From contig NZ_JAIQZE010000004.1 in NCBI RefSeq assembly GCF_020164595.1, positions 124,001-188,000 on the forward strand: a stretch of 64,000 nt of DNA, written 5' to 3'. The position numbers were made by a program, and so were the translations under genes. Source of the DNA: Psychroflexus longus. Lineage in GTDB: Bacteria; Bacteroidota; Bacteroidia; Flavobacteriales; Flavobacteriaceae. Below are positions 9,485-19,473 of the stretch, piece after piece. A model generated the notes under the pieces. The model was not told where the DNA came from and searched no databases. It worked only from the letters and a program-made list of their open reading frames with translations. Every line of letters starts with the position of its first letter. Position 1 is the first letter of the stretch.

Positions 9485-10600
9485 CTAGATAATTGTCGAT
9501 TGGCCAATGTGGATGTTGGAAAAATTACGATTAGAGTCTTCAGGGTTACTGATGAAATCCGCTATAAAATCACCAACTTTTTCAGTGGTAATGCGCTCAT
9601 GCTTCACACCAAGATCTGGAGTGGTAATACCTAATTTTAAAGACCTTTCTACAGCTTCTTTAACAGTTTCTGCTTCTTCAAACAATCCAAAATGTTCTAA
9701 AAGCATTGCTGCAGACAAGATAGCAGCAATAGGATTGGCAATGCCTTGTCCAGTTGCTTGTGGATATGAGCCATGTATGGGCTCAAACAGAGCATAATTT
9801 TTACCGATGGAAGCCGAAGGCAATAAACCAATAGACCCGCCGATGACACTCGCTTCATCGCTAATGATATCTCCAAACATATTTTCCGTTAGGATGACAT
9901 CAAACTGTCTAGGATTTAATATCATTTGCATGGCTGCATTGTCGACGTATAGAAAGTCAAGAGAAACTTCAGGATAAGATTTAGCCAATTCAGTTACCTT
10001 TTTTCTCCAAAGTCGAGACGTATCCAGAACGTTAGCTTTATCAATCAAGGTTACTTTTTTCCGTCTTCCCATCGCTGCTTTGAAGGCGAGATGTGCAATT
10101 CGCTCTATTTCTTCCGCAGAATATTCACAAAGATCCGAAGCATAACTTCCATCTTCTTTAGTTTCTTTTTTCCCAAAATAAATGCCACCAGTCAATTCTC
10201 TGTAGATGCTAATGTCCACTCCTTTTATAAGATGCCTTTTCAAAGGAGAATGATCGAGAAGGGCTTCAAACGCTTTCACTGGCCTTACGTTGGCAAACAA
10301 TTCCAGTTCTTTCCTCATCTTCAGTAAACCCTGTTCTGGCCTTACACTTCCCTCCGCATTATCGTACTTGGGATGACCTATAGCACCAAACAAAATGGCA
10401 TCACTGGTTTTGCAAAGTTCCAAAGTTTCATCGGGTAGAGGACTTCCTGCTTTATCTATAGCCACCGCACCAATGTCAGCCTGCTTATAAGTAAATTTAT
10501 GATCAAATTCCAGTGCAATAGCATTCAAGGCTTTTATAGCTTGAGTCGTCACTTCAGGTCCAATTCCATCTCCTGGCAATACTGCAATTTTCAATTCCAT
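9485..10600 (-). CDS. leuB: 3-isopropylmalate dehydrogenase
   Basis: It oxidatively decarboxylates 3-isopropylmalate in leucine synthesis. The 371-residue protein starts MELKIAVLPGDGIGPEV and shows family motifs ELTGGIYFG and NMFGDIISDEAS (Mg/substrate Asp residues). It has a tail of roughly a dozen residues beyond the usual end. It is the last gene of leuA-C-D-B; the 125-bp gap to leuD, in an otherwise tight operon, is occupied by a structured repeat. Confidence 0.96.
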   Translation of the reverse strand: MELKIAVLPGDGIGPEVTTQAIKALNAIALEFDHKFTYKQADIGAVAIDKAGSPLPDETLELCKTSDAILFGAIGHPKYDNAEGSVRPEQGLLKMRKELELFANVRPVKAFEALLDHSPLKRHLIKGVDISIYRELTGGIYFGKKETKEDGSYASDLCEYSAEEIERIAHLAFKAAMGRRKKVTLIDKANVLDTSRLWRKKVTELAKSYPEVSLDFLYVDNAAMQMILNPRQFDVILTENMFGDIISDEASVIGGSIGLLPSASIGKNYALFEPIHGSYPQATGQGIANPIAAILSAAMLLEHFGLFEEAETVKEAVERSLKLGITTPDLGVKHERITTEKVGDFIADFISNPEDSNRNFSNIHIGQSTII

Positions 10601-10630
10601 GTCTTTATAGTTATGATATATAATTATTTT

Positions 10631-10740
10631 TGGGCGTTCCCCCCTAATGCTTTGGGGGGGGGCGCGCCTTCACTACTCGCTTTTTTTCTTCAGAAAAAGA
10701 AAAAAAAAGAGCTCAAACAAACCGTTCAATCGCTAACGCG
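10631..10740 (+). repeat. GGGCGTT...TAACGCG intergenic palindromic repeat
   Basis: The ~110-bp element begins GGGCGTT and ends TAACGCG (imperfect terminal inverted repeats). Inside is a C6/G8 hairpin (10638-10660) followed by an oligo-T/oligo-A hairpin around CTTCAG (10681-10710). From memory this matches a family of structured intergenic repeats scattered in many Bacteroidetes genomes, of REP/MITE type. G-runs of this kind are foreign to the AT-rich surroundings. It lies in the leuD-leuB gap and its last 15 bp are inside leuD. Confidence 0.7.
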
Positions 10741-11331
10741 TGCTAATTCATTTCTATTTTCGAACAGTTCAATTTCAGCCCTTTTACTCACAAGAAAATC
10801 TATGTCATCGTAGCCATTCATAAGGCAAGTTTTTTTGTAGTTATCGATTTCAAAAAACTCATGACCTTCAAATGATGGTGAAGCTATATATTGATTTTCA
10901 AGACTCACTTCTATTTGAGTTTCTGGGTGTTCTTCAACAGTTTTTAGAAGTTTTTTTAAAAATTCAGGACTGACTTGCACAGGTAAAACCCCATTATTAA
11001 GAGCATTTCCCTTAAAAATATCTGCAAAAAAACTAGATACAATTACTTTAAAACCATAGTCACTAAGAGCCCAGGCAGCGTGTTCTCTACTCGAACCGCA
11101 ACCAAAATTGTGACCAGCGATTAATATTTTTCCACTATAGGTAGAGTCATTTAATACAAAATCTTTGTCCTTACTTCCATCCTTATGATATCTCCAATCT
11201 TTAAACAGATGTTCGCCAAAACCTTCTCTATCCGTAGCTTTTAGAAATCGCGCAGGTATAATTTGATCTGTATCTATATTTTCAACAGGCAAAGGGACCG
11301 CTCGAGAATTTATGCTTATAAATTTTTCCAT
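10726..11331 (-). CDS. leuD: 3-isopropylmalate dehydratase, small subunit
   Basis: It pairs with LeuC to isomerise 2- to 3-isopropylmalate. The 201-residue swivel-domain protein has the expected [13 protein letters not shown] motif. One base separates it from leuC. The last five residues (ARVSD) and the stop codon are encoded by the end of the palindromic repeat, so the insertion has probably rewritten the C-terminus. The family's conserved core ends well before this tail. Confidence 0.95.
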   Translation of the reverse strand: MEKFISINSRAVPLPVENIDTDQIIPARFLKATDREGFGEHLFKDWRYHKDGSKDKDFVLNDSTYSGKILIAGHNFGCGSSREHAAWALSDYGFKVIVSSFFADIFKGNALNNGVLPVQVSPEFLKKLLKTVEEHPETQIEVSLENQYIASPSFEGHEFFEIDNYKKTCLMNGYDDIDFLVSKRAEIELFENRNELARVSD

Positions 11332-11332
11332 A

Positions 11333-12715
11333 CTAATTCAAATGTGTAGTAATATCAATTATTTTTCCTTCTATGGCAGTAGCTGCAGCAAGTAGTGGAC
11401 TTGCTAAAAGTGTTCTAGACCCTTGACCTTGTCGTCCTTCAAAGTTTCTATTGGATGTAGAAACACAATATTCGCCAGCTGGGATTTTGTCATCGTTCAT
11501 GGCTAAGCAGGCGCTACAGCCAGGTTGACGTAACTCAAATCCGGCTTCAGTGAAAATAGTTTTTAGACCTTCAGCTTCAATTTGTTGCTCCACTTGTCTG
11601 CTTCCTGGTACTAGCCATGCGGTTACATTTTTAGCTTTTTTCTTGCCTTTTATGTATTCAGCAGCCACTCTAAAATCTTCTATTCTTGAATTGGTACAAC
11701 TTCCGATAAACACATAATTGATGGGTTTATGAATCAAAGATTCTCCTTTTTTGAAATCCATATATTTCAGTGATTTCTCGAGTGAAGAATCATTTTGATC
11801 AGGTATAAAACCGTTTATTTTTATTCCCATTCCAGGATTAGTTCCAAACGTAATCATGGGTTCAATATCTTCAGCATCAAACGTATATTCCTTGTCAAAT
11901 TTAGCATCTGAATCTGTAGGCAAACTTTTCCAATTGTCTAGTTGGTTTTCCCATTCCTGTCCTTTTGGAGCAAATTTTCTGCCTTTCACATAGTCAAAAG
12001 TTGTCTCATCCGGAGCGATGATTCCACCACGTGCTCCCATCTCAATACTCATGTTGCAAACGGTCATCCTTCCCTCCATGGACATGTTTTCAAAAACATC
12101 CCCTGCATATTCACAGAAGTAACCAGTTCCAGCATTGGTACCGATTTGAGATATAATATATAGAATCACATCTTTGGGAAGTACCCCTTTTTTGAGTTTA
12201 CCATTGACCTTTATTCGCATACTTTTTGGTTTGGTTAACAACAAACATTGACTAGCAAAAACCTGAGCTACCTGACTAGTACCAATCCCAAAAGCTATAC
12301 TTCCGAATGCTCCATGGGTAGACGTGTGAGAATCCCCACAAACAATTGACATACCTGGTTGCGTTATGCCTAATTCTGGAGCCATAACGTGAACGATTCC
12401 ATTGTATTTATGCCCTAATTCGTATAACTGAATTCCATGTTTTTCGCAATTTTCAGATAGTTGAGATAACTGCTTTCTGGACAATTCATCTTTTATAGGC
12501 AGGTGTTGGTCTTTGGTAGGCGTATTATGGTCTGCTGTTGCTAAGACTTGCTGAGGTCTGAAAATCGGTAACCCCCTTTTTTCCAGTTCATTGAAAGCCT
12601 GAGGACTGGTGACCTCATGTATTAAATGTTTGTCGATGTATAAGATTTGCGGACCATCTTCAATCGTATGAACCACGTGAGCATCCCATACCTTATCAAA
12701 TAATGTTTTACTCAT
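11333..12715 (-). CDS. leuC: 3-isopropylmalate dehydratase, large subunit
   Basis: This aconitase-superfamily enzyme carries a 4Fe-4S cluster. The cluster ligands are visible as GSCTNSR and PGCSAC, and the [13 protein letters not shown] substrate motif is present. The length of 460 residues is normal. It sits between leuA (10-bp gap) and leuD (1-bp gap), so LeuC and LeuD are made together. Confidence 0.97.
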   Translation of the reverse strand: MSKTLFDKVWDAHVVHTIEDGPQILYIDKHLIHEVTSPQAFNELEKRGLPIFRPQQVLATADHNTPTKDQHLPIKDELSRKQLSQLSENCEKHGIQLYELGHKYNGIVHVMAPELGITQPGMSIVCGDSHTSTHGAFGSIAFGIGTSQVAQVFASQCLLLTKPKSMRIKVNGKLKKGVLPKDVILYIISQIGTNAGTGYFCEYAGDVFENMSMEGRMTVCNMSIEMGARGGIIAPDETTFDYVKGRKFAPKGQEWENQLDNWKSLPTDSDAKFDKEYTFDAEDIEPMITFGTNPGMGIKINGFIPDQNDSSLEKSLKYMDFKKGESLIHKPINYVFIGSCTNSRIEDFRVAAEYIKGKKKAKNVTAWLVPGSRQVEQQIEAEGLKTIFTEAGFELRQPGCSACLAMNDDKIPAGEYCVSTSNRNFEGRQGQGSRTLLASPLLAAATAIEGKIIDITTHLN

Positions 12716-12725
12716 AAATTTTTGC

Positions 12726-13901
12726 TTAAGCAGATTTTATTTCTCTGTACACCTTACTGGTCTCAACGATTTGATGAATGTCACTATCATTGACATCTTT
12801 GCATTTATCAGCAAAATTCAGGAAATTAAGATATACTTCATCCAATTGTAATTTAGTTAGATCATAACCTGCATTTTTAGCTTTGTAAGCCAAAGCGGCT
12901 CTGCCACTTCTTGCAGTAAGCACAATAGCCGATTCTGTAACGCCAACATCAGCTGGGTCTATAATTTCGTAGGTATCTCTTCTTTTGATGACACCGTCCT
13001 GATGAATTCCAGAACTGTGCGCAAAGGCATTAGCTCCAACAATAGCCTTATTGGGTTGAGGAGAAATCCCCATGTGCTTTGTAATCAACTGGCTCATATG
13101 GAACAAACGTTTTGTATTGATATTAGTGTCACAATCTAGATAAGGATGTTGTTTCAAAATCATGACAACTTCTTCTAAAGCTGTATTTCCTGCGCGCTCA
13201 CCAATTCCATTAATAGTACATTCTACTTGTCCAGCACCATTAATGATAGCTTCTATTGAATTCGCTGTGGCTAGTCCAAGATCGTTATGACAGTGACAAG
13301 AAATTGTCGCTTTATCTATATCTTTTACATTATCCTTAAGATATTTAATTTTAGCCCCATATTCACTTGGTAAACAGTATCCAGTAGTATCAGGAATATT
13401 CAAAACTGTAGCGCCAGCTTTTATGGCAACCTCGCAGACTTTAGCTAAGTAAGCATTATCGGTTCGACCTGCATCCTCAGCGTAAAATTCTACATCTTCC
13501 ACAAAGGTTTTGGCATATGAAACTGCATCAAAAGCACGTACCAGGATTTCTTCCCGATTCGATTTAAATTTATATTTGATATGAGAATCCGAAGTACCGA
13601 TACCAGTATGAATTCTTGGTTTTCGAGCGTAAGTAAGTGCTTCAGCAGCTACTTTTATATCGTTTCTAACCGCTCTGCTTAGTCCACATACAGCTGCACT
13701 TTTCACAATTTTTGAAATTCCTACAACAGAATTGAAATCTCCCGGACTGGAGACTGGAAACCCTGCTTCGATGACATCTACACCCAGCTCATCAAGTTCT
13801 CTGGCGATGATGAGCTTTTGCTCGGTATTCAATTTACAGCCTGGAACTTGTTCACCATCTCTTAAAGATGTATCGAAAATATCAATTTTTTGATGTGACA
13901 T
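12726..13901 (-). CDS. leuA: 2-isopropylmalate synthase, short form
   Basis: It condenses acetyl-CoA with 2-oxoisovalerate, the committed step to leucine. The TIM barrel begins [13 protein letters not shown] and contains the metal-binding [16 protein letters not shown] start it at ATG 13901 (MSHQKIDIF, 391 aa); an in-frame extension to 13940 adds 13 residues with no family similarity. At 391 residues the C-terminal leucine-binding regulatory domain of ~510-residue LeuA proteins is missing. Homocitrate or citramalate synthase are alternatives by sequence alone, but leuCDB neighbours settle the call. Confidence 0.93.
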   Translation of the reverse strand: MSHQKIDIFDTSLRDGEQVPGCKLNTEQKLIIARELDELGVDVIEAGFPVSSPGDFNSVVGISKIVKSAAVCGLSRAVRNDIKVAAEALTYARKPRIHTGIGTSDSHIKYKFKSNREEILVRAFDAVSYAKTFVEDVEFYAEDAGRTDNAYLAKVCEVAIKAGATVLNIPDTTGYCLPSEYGAKIKYLKDNVKDIDKATISCHCHNDLGLATANSIEAIINGAGQVECTINGIGERAGNTALEEVVMILKQHPYLDCDTNINTKRLFHMSQLITKHMGISPQPNKAIVGANAFAHSSGIHQDGVIKRRDTYEIIDPADVGVTESAIVLTARSGRAALAYKAKNAGYDLTKLQLDEVYLNFLNFADKCKDVNDSDIHQIVETSKVYREIKSA

Positions 13902-13908
13902 ATTAAAT

Positions 13909-13989
13909 TTATTTATATGTTTCCACTTCAAAACTACCAAGGCTTTTAGCTTTTGAATAACGACTTTCTGAAGGTTTTACGATGTTCAA
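13909..13989 (-). other. Possible 26-codon upstream ORF before leuA
   Basis: A TTG-initiated frame encodes [18 protein letters not shown] and ends TFEVE-like then a stop, 7 bp before the leuA ATG. It has only two Leu codons counting the start, so it is not a classical leucine attenuator. A weak promoter-like pair (TTTG, then TAATTTAA about 21 bp on) lies upstream. It may be a coupling ORF or chance. Confidence 0.2.
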
Positions 13990-14046
13990 GATTAAATTAT
14001 TTATTTAAAAAACTGATAATCAAATATTTAAAATGAAATTTCATCG

Positions 14047-15597
14047 ATGATTAGAGATCAAAAAGACAATTTATTTTCGTTGATTAAGTCTTTAACTAAA
14101 TCAGAAAAGCGTCAATTCAAACTTTATGTAGGACGAATTGAAGGTAATGTGGATGCCAAATTTTTGAATTTATTTAATTTTTTGGATAAGGCTCCACGCT
14201 ATAGTGAAAAAGAAATTTTGAATACAGGTTTTGTAAAAAAACAACAACTTCCCAATGTAAAGGCACATCTCTACAAGCAAATTTTAATTAGCTTAAAGTT
14301 GAATCCTTTACATCAAAATATACGCTCTCAAATAAGGGAACAAACAGAATTTGCTACTATCCTTTATCACAAAGGACTTTATAAGCAAAGCTTAAAGATT
14401 CTCGATAAGGTCAAGGAAATTGCTTTTACCCACGAAGAAAAAAATTTGGTGTATGAAATTGTAGAATTAGAAAAACTTATTGAGTCTCAGTATATAACCA
14501 GAAGTATAGAGAGTAGGGCAGACGACTTAATAGATCAGTCCAATGCAATAAGCGAACTCAACGTTATTGCTAGCAAACTTTCTAATCTTTCTTTGAAATT
14601 GTACAGCATTATACTTAAGTCTGGTTATGTAAAAAGCAATCAGGAAAAAAATGAAATTCTTGAGTATTTTGATTCTAATTTACCAGATTTCAACATTAAG
14701 GACCTCGGTTTCAGAGAAAAGCTTTGGCTATATAATTCTTACTTATGGCTTAATTTTTTAGTTCAGGATTTTAGCAACTGCTATAAATATTCCAAAAAAT
14801 GGGTTGAATTGTTCACAGACCATCCCAGGATGATTTCCTTAAATCCTGTTTGGTATCTTAAAGGGAATCAATATTTATTGGAGTCATTGTTTTACATACA
14901 AGATCATAAGCGTTTTGAATCCACCATGGAATCTTTGGAACAAAACATCCAAAGCAAATCTTTCCCGAAAGATGATAACATCGAAGGTTTAGTATTTCTT
15001 TATCTCAATACAGATAAGTTGAACTTATGTTTTATGAGAGGCCTTTTTCATGATGGATTGGAGCTAGTGGATGGTATTTTGAAAGGTATAAAACGCTTTA
15101 GAGACAGGATAGATGAACATCACATTATGGTATTTTACTATAAAATAGCCAGTTTATACTTCTGTGTAGGAAATAATAAAGAATGCATTAAATATTTGAA
15201 ACTCATCATTAATAATAAATCTCTTACTATGAGAGAAGACTTGATGTGCTTTTCCAGGATTTTAAATCTTTTCGCCCATTATGATGCAGGAATGGATTAT
15301 CATTTTGATACTCATCTTCGGAGTACCTACAAGTTTCTTTTGAAAATGAATGAATTGAATGAAGTCCAGACAGAAATCATCAATTTCATGAAGGCTTTGC
15401 CAGATGTTTTTCCTCATGATGTTAAGTCAGCTTTTAAAGAAATTTTAGAAAAGCTCAAAAAGTATGAAGACGATCCCTACGAACGCAGAGCCTTTTTATA
15501 CCTGGATATCATTTCCTGGCTGGAAAGTAAAATTAATAATATTCCAGTAGATCAGGTGATCCGAAATAAATTTTTAGAAAAAAATGAAAAAGCTTAG
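14047..15597 (+). CDS. Conserved Bacteroidetes helical-repeat protein
   Basis: I do not recognise a characterised family. The 516-residue protein has no signal peptide or membrane segment, and is Lys/Glu/Leu-rich and almost entirely predicted helical, with TPR-like spacing through the middle (roughly 110-440). It starts with a conserved-looking block, MIRDQKDNLFSLIKSLTKSE, reminiscent of proteins annotated only as hypothetical in Flavobacteriia. It is transcribed away from leuA with 145 bp between and converges on the Lrp gene. A cytoplasmic scaffold role is plausible but unproven. Confidence 0.7.
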   Translation: MIRDQKDNLFSLIKSLTKSEKRQFKLYVGRIEGNVDAKFLNLFNFLDKAPRYSEKEILNTGFVKKQQLPNVKAHLYKQILISLKLNPLHQNIRSQIREQTEFATILYHKGLYKQSLKILDKVKEIAFTHEEKNLVYEIVELEKLIESQYITRSIESRADDLIDQSNAISELNVIASKLSNLSLKLYSIILKSGYVKSNQEKNEILEYFDSNLPDFNIKDLGFREKLWLYNSYLWLNFLVQDFSNCYKYSKKWVELFTDHPRMISLNPVWYLKGNQYLLESLFYIQDHKRFESTMESLEQNIQSKSFPKDDNIEGLVFLYLNTDKLNLCFMRGLFHDGLELVDGILKGIKRFRDRIDEHHIMVFYYKIASLYFCVGNNKECIKYLKLIINNKSLTMREDLMCFSRILNLFAHYDAGMDYHFDTHLRSTYKFLLKMNELNEVQTEIINFMKALPDVFPHDVKSAFKEILEKLKKYEDDPYERRAFLYLDIISWLESKINNIPVDQVIRNKFLEKNEKA

Positions 15598-15611
15598 TTC
15601 CTTTTTAAACT

Positions 15612-16058
15612 CTAAAATTCTATTTCCCTGGTAAAGGTTTGCTCAAGGCAGATAAAGGTCTCCGTTCTGGCTACACCATCAATAGTTTGAATTTTATTAC
15701 TCAAGACTTCGGTAAGGTGTTTATTGTCACGACAAATCACTTTGACCAATAGAGAGAAATTACCAGTCGTATAATTACACTCCACGACTTCTTCGATTTC
15801 AAGTAAAGATTGACTCACAGTTTTGTATATATTGGCTTTGTTGAAATAAATTCCGATAAAGCTCTGCGTTTGATATCCTAATTTATAGGTATCTATAACA
15901 CTCTTAGATCCAGTTATAATCTTCTGTTCCTCAAGCTTTTTCAAACGTAAATGAACTGCTGTAGGACTCATATTGCATTCGTTCCCAATCCATTTTAAGG
16001 AGGCTTTAGCGTCCTTACTTAAAATATTTAAGATTTTTCTGTCCGTTTGGTCTATCAT
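15612..16058 (-). CDS. Lrp/AsnC-family transcriptional regulator
   Basis: The 148-residue protein has the standard N-terminal winged helix (DRKILNILSKDAKASLKWIG, HTH ~residues 20-42) followed by the RAM ligand-binding domain (from ~65). It is divergent from asnB, separated by 118 bp containing a perfect AT-rich palindrome. Lrp/AsnC proteins sense amino acids; asnB is the obvious target, with asparagine as a possible effector. Autoregulation is likely but inferred. Confidence 0.92.
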   Translation of the reverse strand: MIDQTDRKILNILSKDAKASLKWIGNECNMSPTAVHLRLKKLEEQKIITGSKSVIDTYKLGYQTQSFIGIYFNKANIYKTVSQSLLEIEEVVECNYTTGNFSLLVKVICRDNKHLTEVLSNKIQTIDGVARTETFICLEQTFTREIEF

Positions 16059-16081
16059 CTTTATAATTTTTAGTAATACGC

Positions 16082-16106
16082 AATATTAAAATTTATTTTT
16101 AATATT
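16082..16106. promoter_or_regulatory. Palindrome between lrp and asnB, candidate operator
   Basis: Arms AATATTAAAA (16082-16091) and TTTTAATATT (16097-16106) form a perfect 10-bp inverted repeat with a TTTAT spacer. Size, AT-richness and place between the divergent genes fit an Lrp/AsnC binding site. AGTAATA is repeated on both flanks (near 16072 and 16132). Confidence 0.5.
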
Positions 16107-16176
16107 TTAAAGATTTATGTTGATTCACATTAAGTAATATCCCTTATTTGCTTTAAATAATTCAAATAAAGTTATC

Positions 16177-17751
16177 ATGTGTGGAATATTTGTAGCCATC
16201 GAAAGTGCAAAGTCTAGTCAATTTTTAATTGATGAGTTCATGAAGATCAAACATCGTGGACCTGATTCATCAGACTTTAAAGTGATTAAGGAAAACACCT
16301 ATTTTGGGTTTCATCGTTTAGCCATTAACGGCTTAACCCCAATGGGTAATCAACCAATGTACAAAAATGGAGTATGGCTAGTGGCCAACGCAGAGATTTT
16401 TAATTATTTAGAATTAGCTGAAAAATACGGTATCGAATTAGAAACAGGATCTGATTGCGAGATACTTATTGAGCTTTATCAAAAAGTGGGTGAGGAAAAA
16501 ATGCTGGAAGAGATTGATGGGGAATTTGCTTTTGTTTTATACGATGAAACAAAAGATATTTATATCGCAGCAAGGGATCACCTTGGCGTCAGAGGAATGT
16601 ATATAGGTCAGGATGATGCAGAAGTTTATTTTTCTTCAGAAAGTAAAGCTATTGCATTTACTAAGCATTTAGATCAATTTCCTCCAGGACATTACTGGAA
16701 TTCAAAGACAGATAAGATCGCACCTTATTTTATTCATGAATATTCGATTTCAGCTTTAAGTGAAAATGAATATTGCCAAAAAATAAATGAATTACTGACT
16801 ACCTCAGTTGAAAAACGAATGATGAGTGAAAGACCACTTGGATGTCTTTTGAGCGGAGGTTTAGACAGTAGTTTGGTAGCCGGTATTTTATCTCGAAAAT
16901 TAAAAGAAAAAGGAAAACAGCTAGAAACCTTTTCTATTGGTTTGGAAGGAAGTCCTGATATTACTGCCGCTCAAAAGGTAGCTGACCATATCGGTAGCAA
17001 ACACCATAGCATTACTTGTACCGAGCAAGATTTCCTGGATGAATTAGAGCACACCGTGTATATGTTGGGAAGTTACGATGTCACGACGATTCGTGCTTCA
17101 GTTGGACATCAACTAGTCGCTAAATACGTGAGAGATCATTCTGATGTAAAAGTTCTCTTCTCCGGAGAAACTGCCGATGAATTTGGGTCTTACCTATACT
17201 TCCAAAATGCACCAGATTCTGAAAGTTTTCAACAAGAATCCATAAGATTGCTTAAAGATATTCAGTTTTTTGACATGAAACGTGGAGATCGTTCCATTTC
17301 CAACGCTGGGTTAGAAGCGAGAGTTCCATTTGCTGATAAGGCCTTCGTCAAATTCTTCATGTCGATTCCAGCAGAACTCAGAATGTTCTCTGATCAAAAA
17401 ATAGAAAAATATCTGATTAGAAAAGCCTTTGAAGGTGAAGACTTGATTCCAATTGAAGTGTTATGGAGACGTAAAAACGGATTTTCTGATAGTGTGAGTA
17501 GCAAGAAAAAATCCTGGAGTGAAGTCATCAAAGATCATGTTGAAACCTTGGTTTCTGATGAGGAATTTGAGGCTAAAAAATTCGACTTTACACCAGAACC
17601 ACCTTCAAAAGAGGCTTACTTTTATCTTAAAACTTTTGAAAAAACTTATGGTTCTCACTTTCAGTTGACACCTTACCAATGGTTACCAAAATGGTGTGGC
17701 GATGTTAAAGATCCATCTGCCAGAGTACTTGAAATTTATCAAGCCGATTAG
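16177..17751 (+). CDS. asnB: Asparagine synthase (glutamine-hydrolysing)
   Basis: It makes asparagine from aspartate, glutamine and ATP. Cys2 (MCGIF) is the class II amidotransferase nucleophile, with HRGPDS at 26-31, and the synthetase P-loop SGGLDSS is at 226-232. At 524 residues it is close to the E. coli enzyme. The usual NGEIYN glutaminase motif reads NAEIFN (71-76), a mild change at a conserved loop. It is divergent from the Lrp/AsnC gene and ends at a bidirectional terminator. Confidence 0.95.
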   Translation: MCGIFVAIESAKSSQFLIDEFMKIKHRGPDSSDFKVIKENTYFGFHRLAINGLTPMGNQPMYKNGVWLVANAEIFNYLELAEKYGIELETGSDCEILIELYQKVGEEKMLEEIDGEFAFVLYDETKDIYIAARDHLGVRGMYIGQDDAEVYFSSESKAIAFTKHLDQFPPGHYWNSKTDKIAPYFIHEYSISALSENEYCQKINELLTTSVEKRMMSERPLGCLLSGGLDSSLVAGILSRKLKEKGKQLETFSIGLEGSPDITAAQKVADHIGSKHHSITCTEQDFLDELEHTVYMLGSYDVTTIRASVGHQLVAKYVRDHSDVKVLFSGETADEFGSYLYFQNAPDSESFQQESIRLLKDIQFFDMKRGDRSISNAGLEARVPFADKAFVKFFMSIPAELRMFSDQKIEKYLIRKAFEGEDLIPIEVLWRRKNGFSDSVSSKKKSWSEVIKDHVETLVSDEEFEAKKFDFTPEPPSKEAYFYLKTFEKTYGSHFQLTPYQWLPKWCGDVKDPSARVLEIYQAD

Positions 17752-17773
17752 CCCTTTACAATTTCATCTTTTG

Positions 17774-17804
17774 AAAACAGCCTGTTATTGAAGCAGGTTG
17801 TTTT
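17774..17804. terminator. Bidirectional terminator after asnB
   Basis: AAAACAGCCTG pairs with CAGGTTGTTTT (one G-T wobble) around a 9-base loop and is followed by a T-run. A-rich and T-rich flanks let it serve both asnB and the convergent flavoprotein gene, whose stop is 2 bp away. Confidence 0.8.
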
Positions 17805-17805
17805 T

Positions 17806-19401
17806 TTAGTTTGAAAGCTTGCTAGCCTTCTTCAATAAAGCTTTTGCAACAGCTTCAGCACAGCGTTCACCATCAATCGCTGCCGAAACTATGCCACCTG
17901 CATAACCTGCACCTTCTCCGCATGGATATAAACCAGATAACTCCGGATGTTCCAGTGAATCATCATTTCTTGGAATTCGGACAGGAGAAGAGGTACGAGA
18001 TTCTGGTGCTAAAATTACCGCATCTGGATGATCAAAACCCTTCATTTTTTGAGTGAATTTTTTGAAGCCCTCGCGTAATCGTTTGGTCATGGCTTTTGGA
18101 AAAATGGCATCCATTTCTACAGAAGTCGTTCCCGGCTGATAGGAGTTTTTGGGGATAGAAACCGATTTACGTTTAGCAATAAAATCCTGAAGTCGTTGAG
18201 CAGGCACATTTTGAGTTTCACCTGCCAGTAGCCAGCATTTCTTTTCTATAGCTTCCTGAAATTTCAATCCCCGTATAGCTCCAAATTGTTGAAAATCAAC
18301 TAATTCCTCGTCATCGACAGTTACGACAATCCCTGAATTGGCATAAGGGTTATTTCGCTTGGAAGGCGACCAGCCATTGGTTACGACTTCACCTGGAGTG
18401 GTAGCGCAGGGCGCTATGATACCACCCGGACACATGCAAAATGAGTACACGCCTTTGTTATCCACTTGTTCTACAAGACTATAAGCAGAAGGCGGAAGAT
18501 ACTTACCTCGATCTGATTTTTTATACAGAATTTCATCAATTAAAGCTTGAGGATGCTCCACACGAACGCCCATCGCAAAGGTTTTGAACTCAATTTTTAT
18601 TTTTCTGTCATATAATAGATAGAAAATATCTCTAGCCGAATGTCCTGTTGCTAAAATACAAGCTTCAGCTAAAATTTCTTTTTCATCATTCACTTGAATT
18701 CCTTTGAACTGATTTTCTTCGATAAGAAAGTCAGTTAGCTTGGTTTCAAAATGAATTTCACCACCACATTCGATGATTTTATCCCGCATTTTGGTGATGA
18801 TATCCGGTAATTTATTGGTTCCAATATGAGGGTGAGCATCCACTAAAATGTCTTCACTTGCACCATGTTCTACGAATGTGAGTAATATTTCTTTGATTGT
18901 TTTTTTATTGCCGGAACGCGTGTAAAGTTTCCCATCAGAATAGGTGCCGGCTCCGCCTTCACCAAAGCAATAATTGGACTCAGGATTCACTAAATGTTCT
19001 TTATTGAGCTTAGCTAGATCTCTTCGTCTGGATCTCACGTCTTTTCCACGTTCGATCACGATAGGTTTTAAGCCCTTTTCCAGAAGCTTTAAAGCGGCAA
19101 AAAGTCCTGCTGGTCCGCTCCCCACAACTAAAACTTTTGGATTTTCATCAGAAACTTGATGGTATTCTTTTTTAGTAGGAGTTGGCCAAATTACTGATTC
19201 ATCTTTAAGGAAATAAGCAATTCTCAACTGGTATTTAATTTGTTTGGCCCTGGCATCAATCGATCGTTTCTGGATTTTGAATTCCGAAAGCTGATTTTTA
19301 GAAATACAAATGTGTTTGGCTAAAGCTTTTTTTAGTTCTTCAGGATGACGAGCTACTTCAGGAGTAACTCTTATATCGGTATAATGTGGTGTTGATGACA
19401 T
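17806..19401 (-). CDS. FAD-dependent oxidoreductase, COG2509 type
   Basis: This 531-residue cytoplasmic flavoprotein belongs to the uncharacterised FAD-dependent protein family COG2509. A short N-terminal domain (1-85) precedes the dinucleotide-binding motif VVGSGPAGLFAALKLLEKG (~91-109). A second family motif with GEGGAGTYSDGKL lies around 147-160, and the C-terminus has YPCGEGAGYAGGI for FAD. Substrate is unknown. A TAnnTTTG box lies just upstream. It is monocistronic. Confidence 0.88.
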   Translation of the reverse strand: MSSTPHYTDIRVTPEVARHPEELKKALAKHICISKNQLSEFKIQKRSIDARAKQIKYQLRIAYFLKDESVIWPTPTKKEYHQVSDENPKVLVVGSGPAGLFAALKLLEKGLKPIVIERGKDVRSRRRDLAKLNKEHLVNPESNYCFGEGGAGTYSDGKLYTRSGNKKTIKEILLTFVEHGASEDILVDAHPHIGTNKLPDIITKMRDKIIECGGEIHFETKLTDFLIEENQFKGIQVNDEKEILAEACILATGHSARDIFYLLYDRKIKIEFKTFAMGVRVEHPQALIDEILYKKSDRGKYLPPSAYSLVEQVDNKGVYSFCMCPGGIIAPCATTPGEVVTNGWSPSKRNNPYANSGIVVTVDDEELVDFQQFGAIRGLKFQEAIEKKCWLLAGETQNVPAQRLQDFIAKRKSVSIPKNSYQPGTTSVEMDAIFPKAMTKRLREGFKKFTQKMKGFDHPDAVILAPESRTSSPVRIPRNDDSLEHPELSGLYPCGEGAGYAGGIVSAAIDGERCAEAVAKALLKKASKLSN

Positions 19402-19417
19402 GAGATCAAATATGTTG

Positions 19418-19425
19418 CAAATGTA
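19418..19425 (-). promoter_or_regulatory. -7 box TACATTTG upstream of the flavoprotein gene
   Basis: TACATTTG on the minus strand matches the Bacteroidetes -7 consensus TAnnTTTG and lies 17 bp before the start codon. A clear -33 element was not seen. Confidence 0.4.
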
Positions 19426-19473
19426 GCTAATTCATTACTGAAATAGTATTCTGAATTAGGTTGCTAAACTAAA

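Noticed and set aside
10499-10813. 104-codon plus-strand ORF through the leuB-leuD junction
   Set aside because: It is produced by the palindromic repeat and antisense of leu genes.
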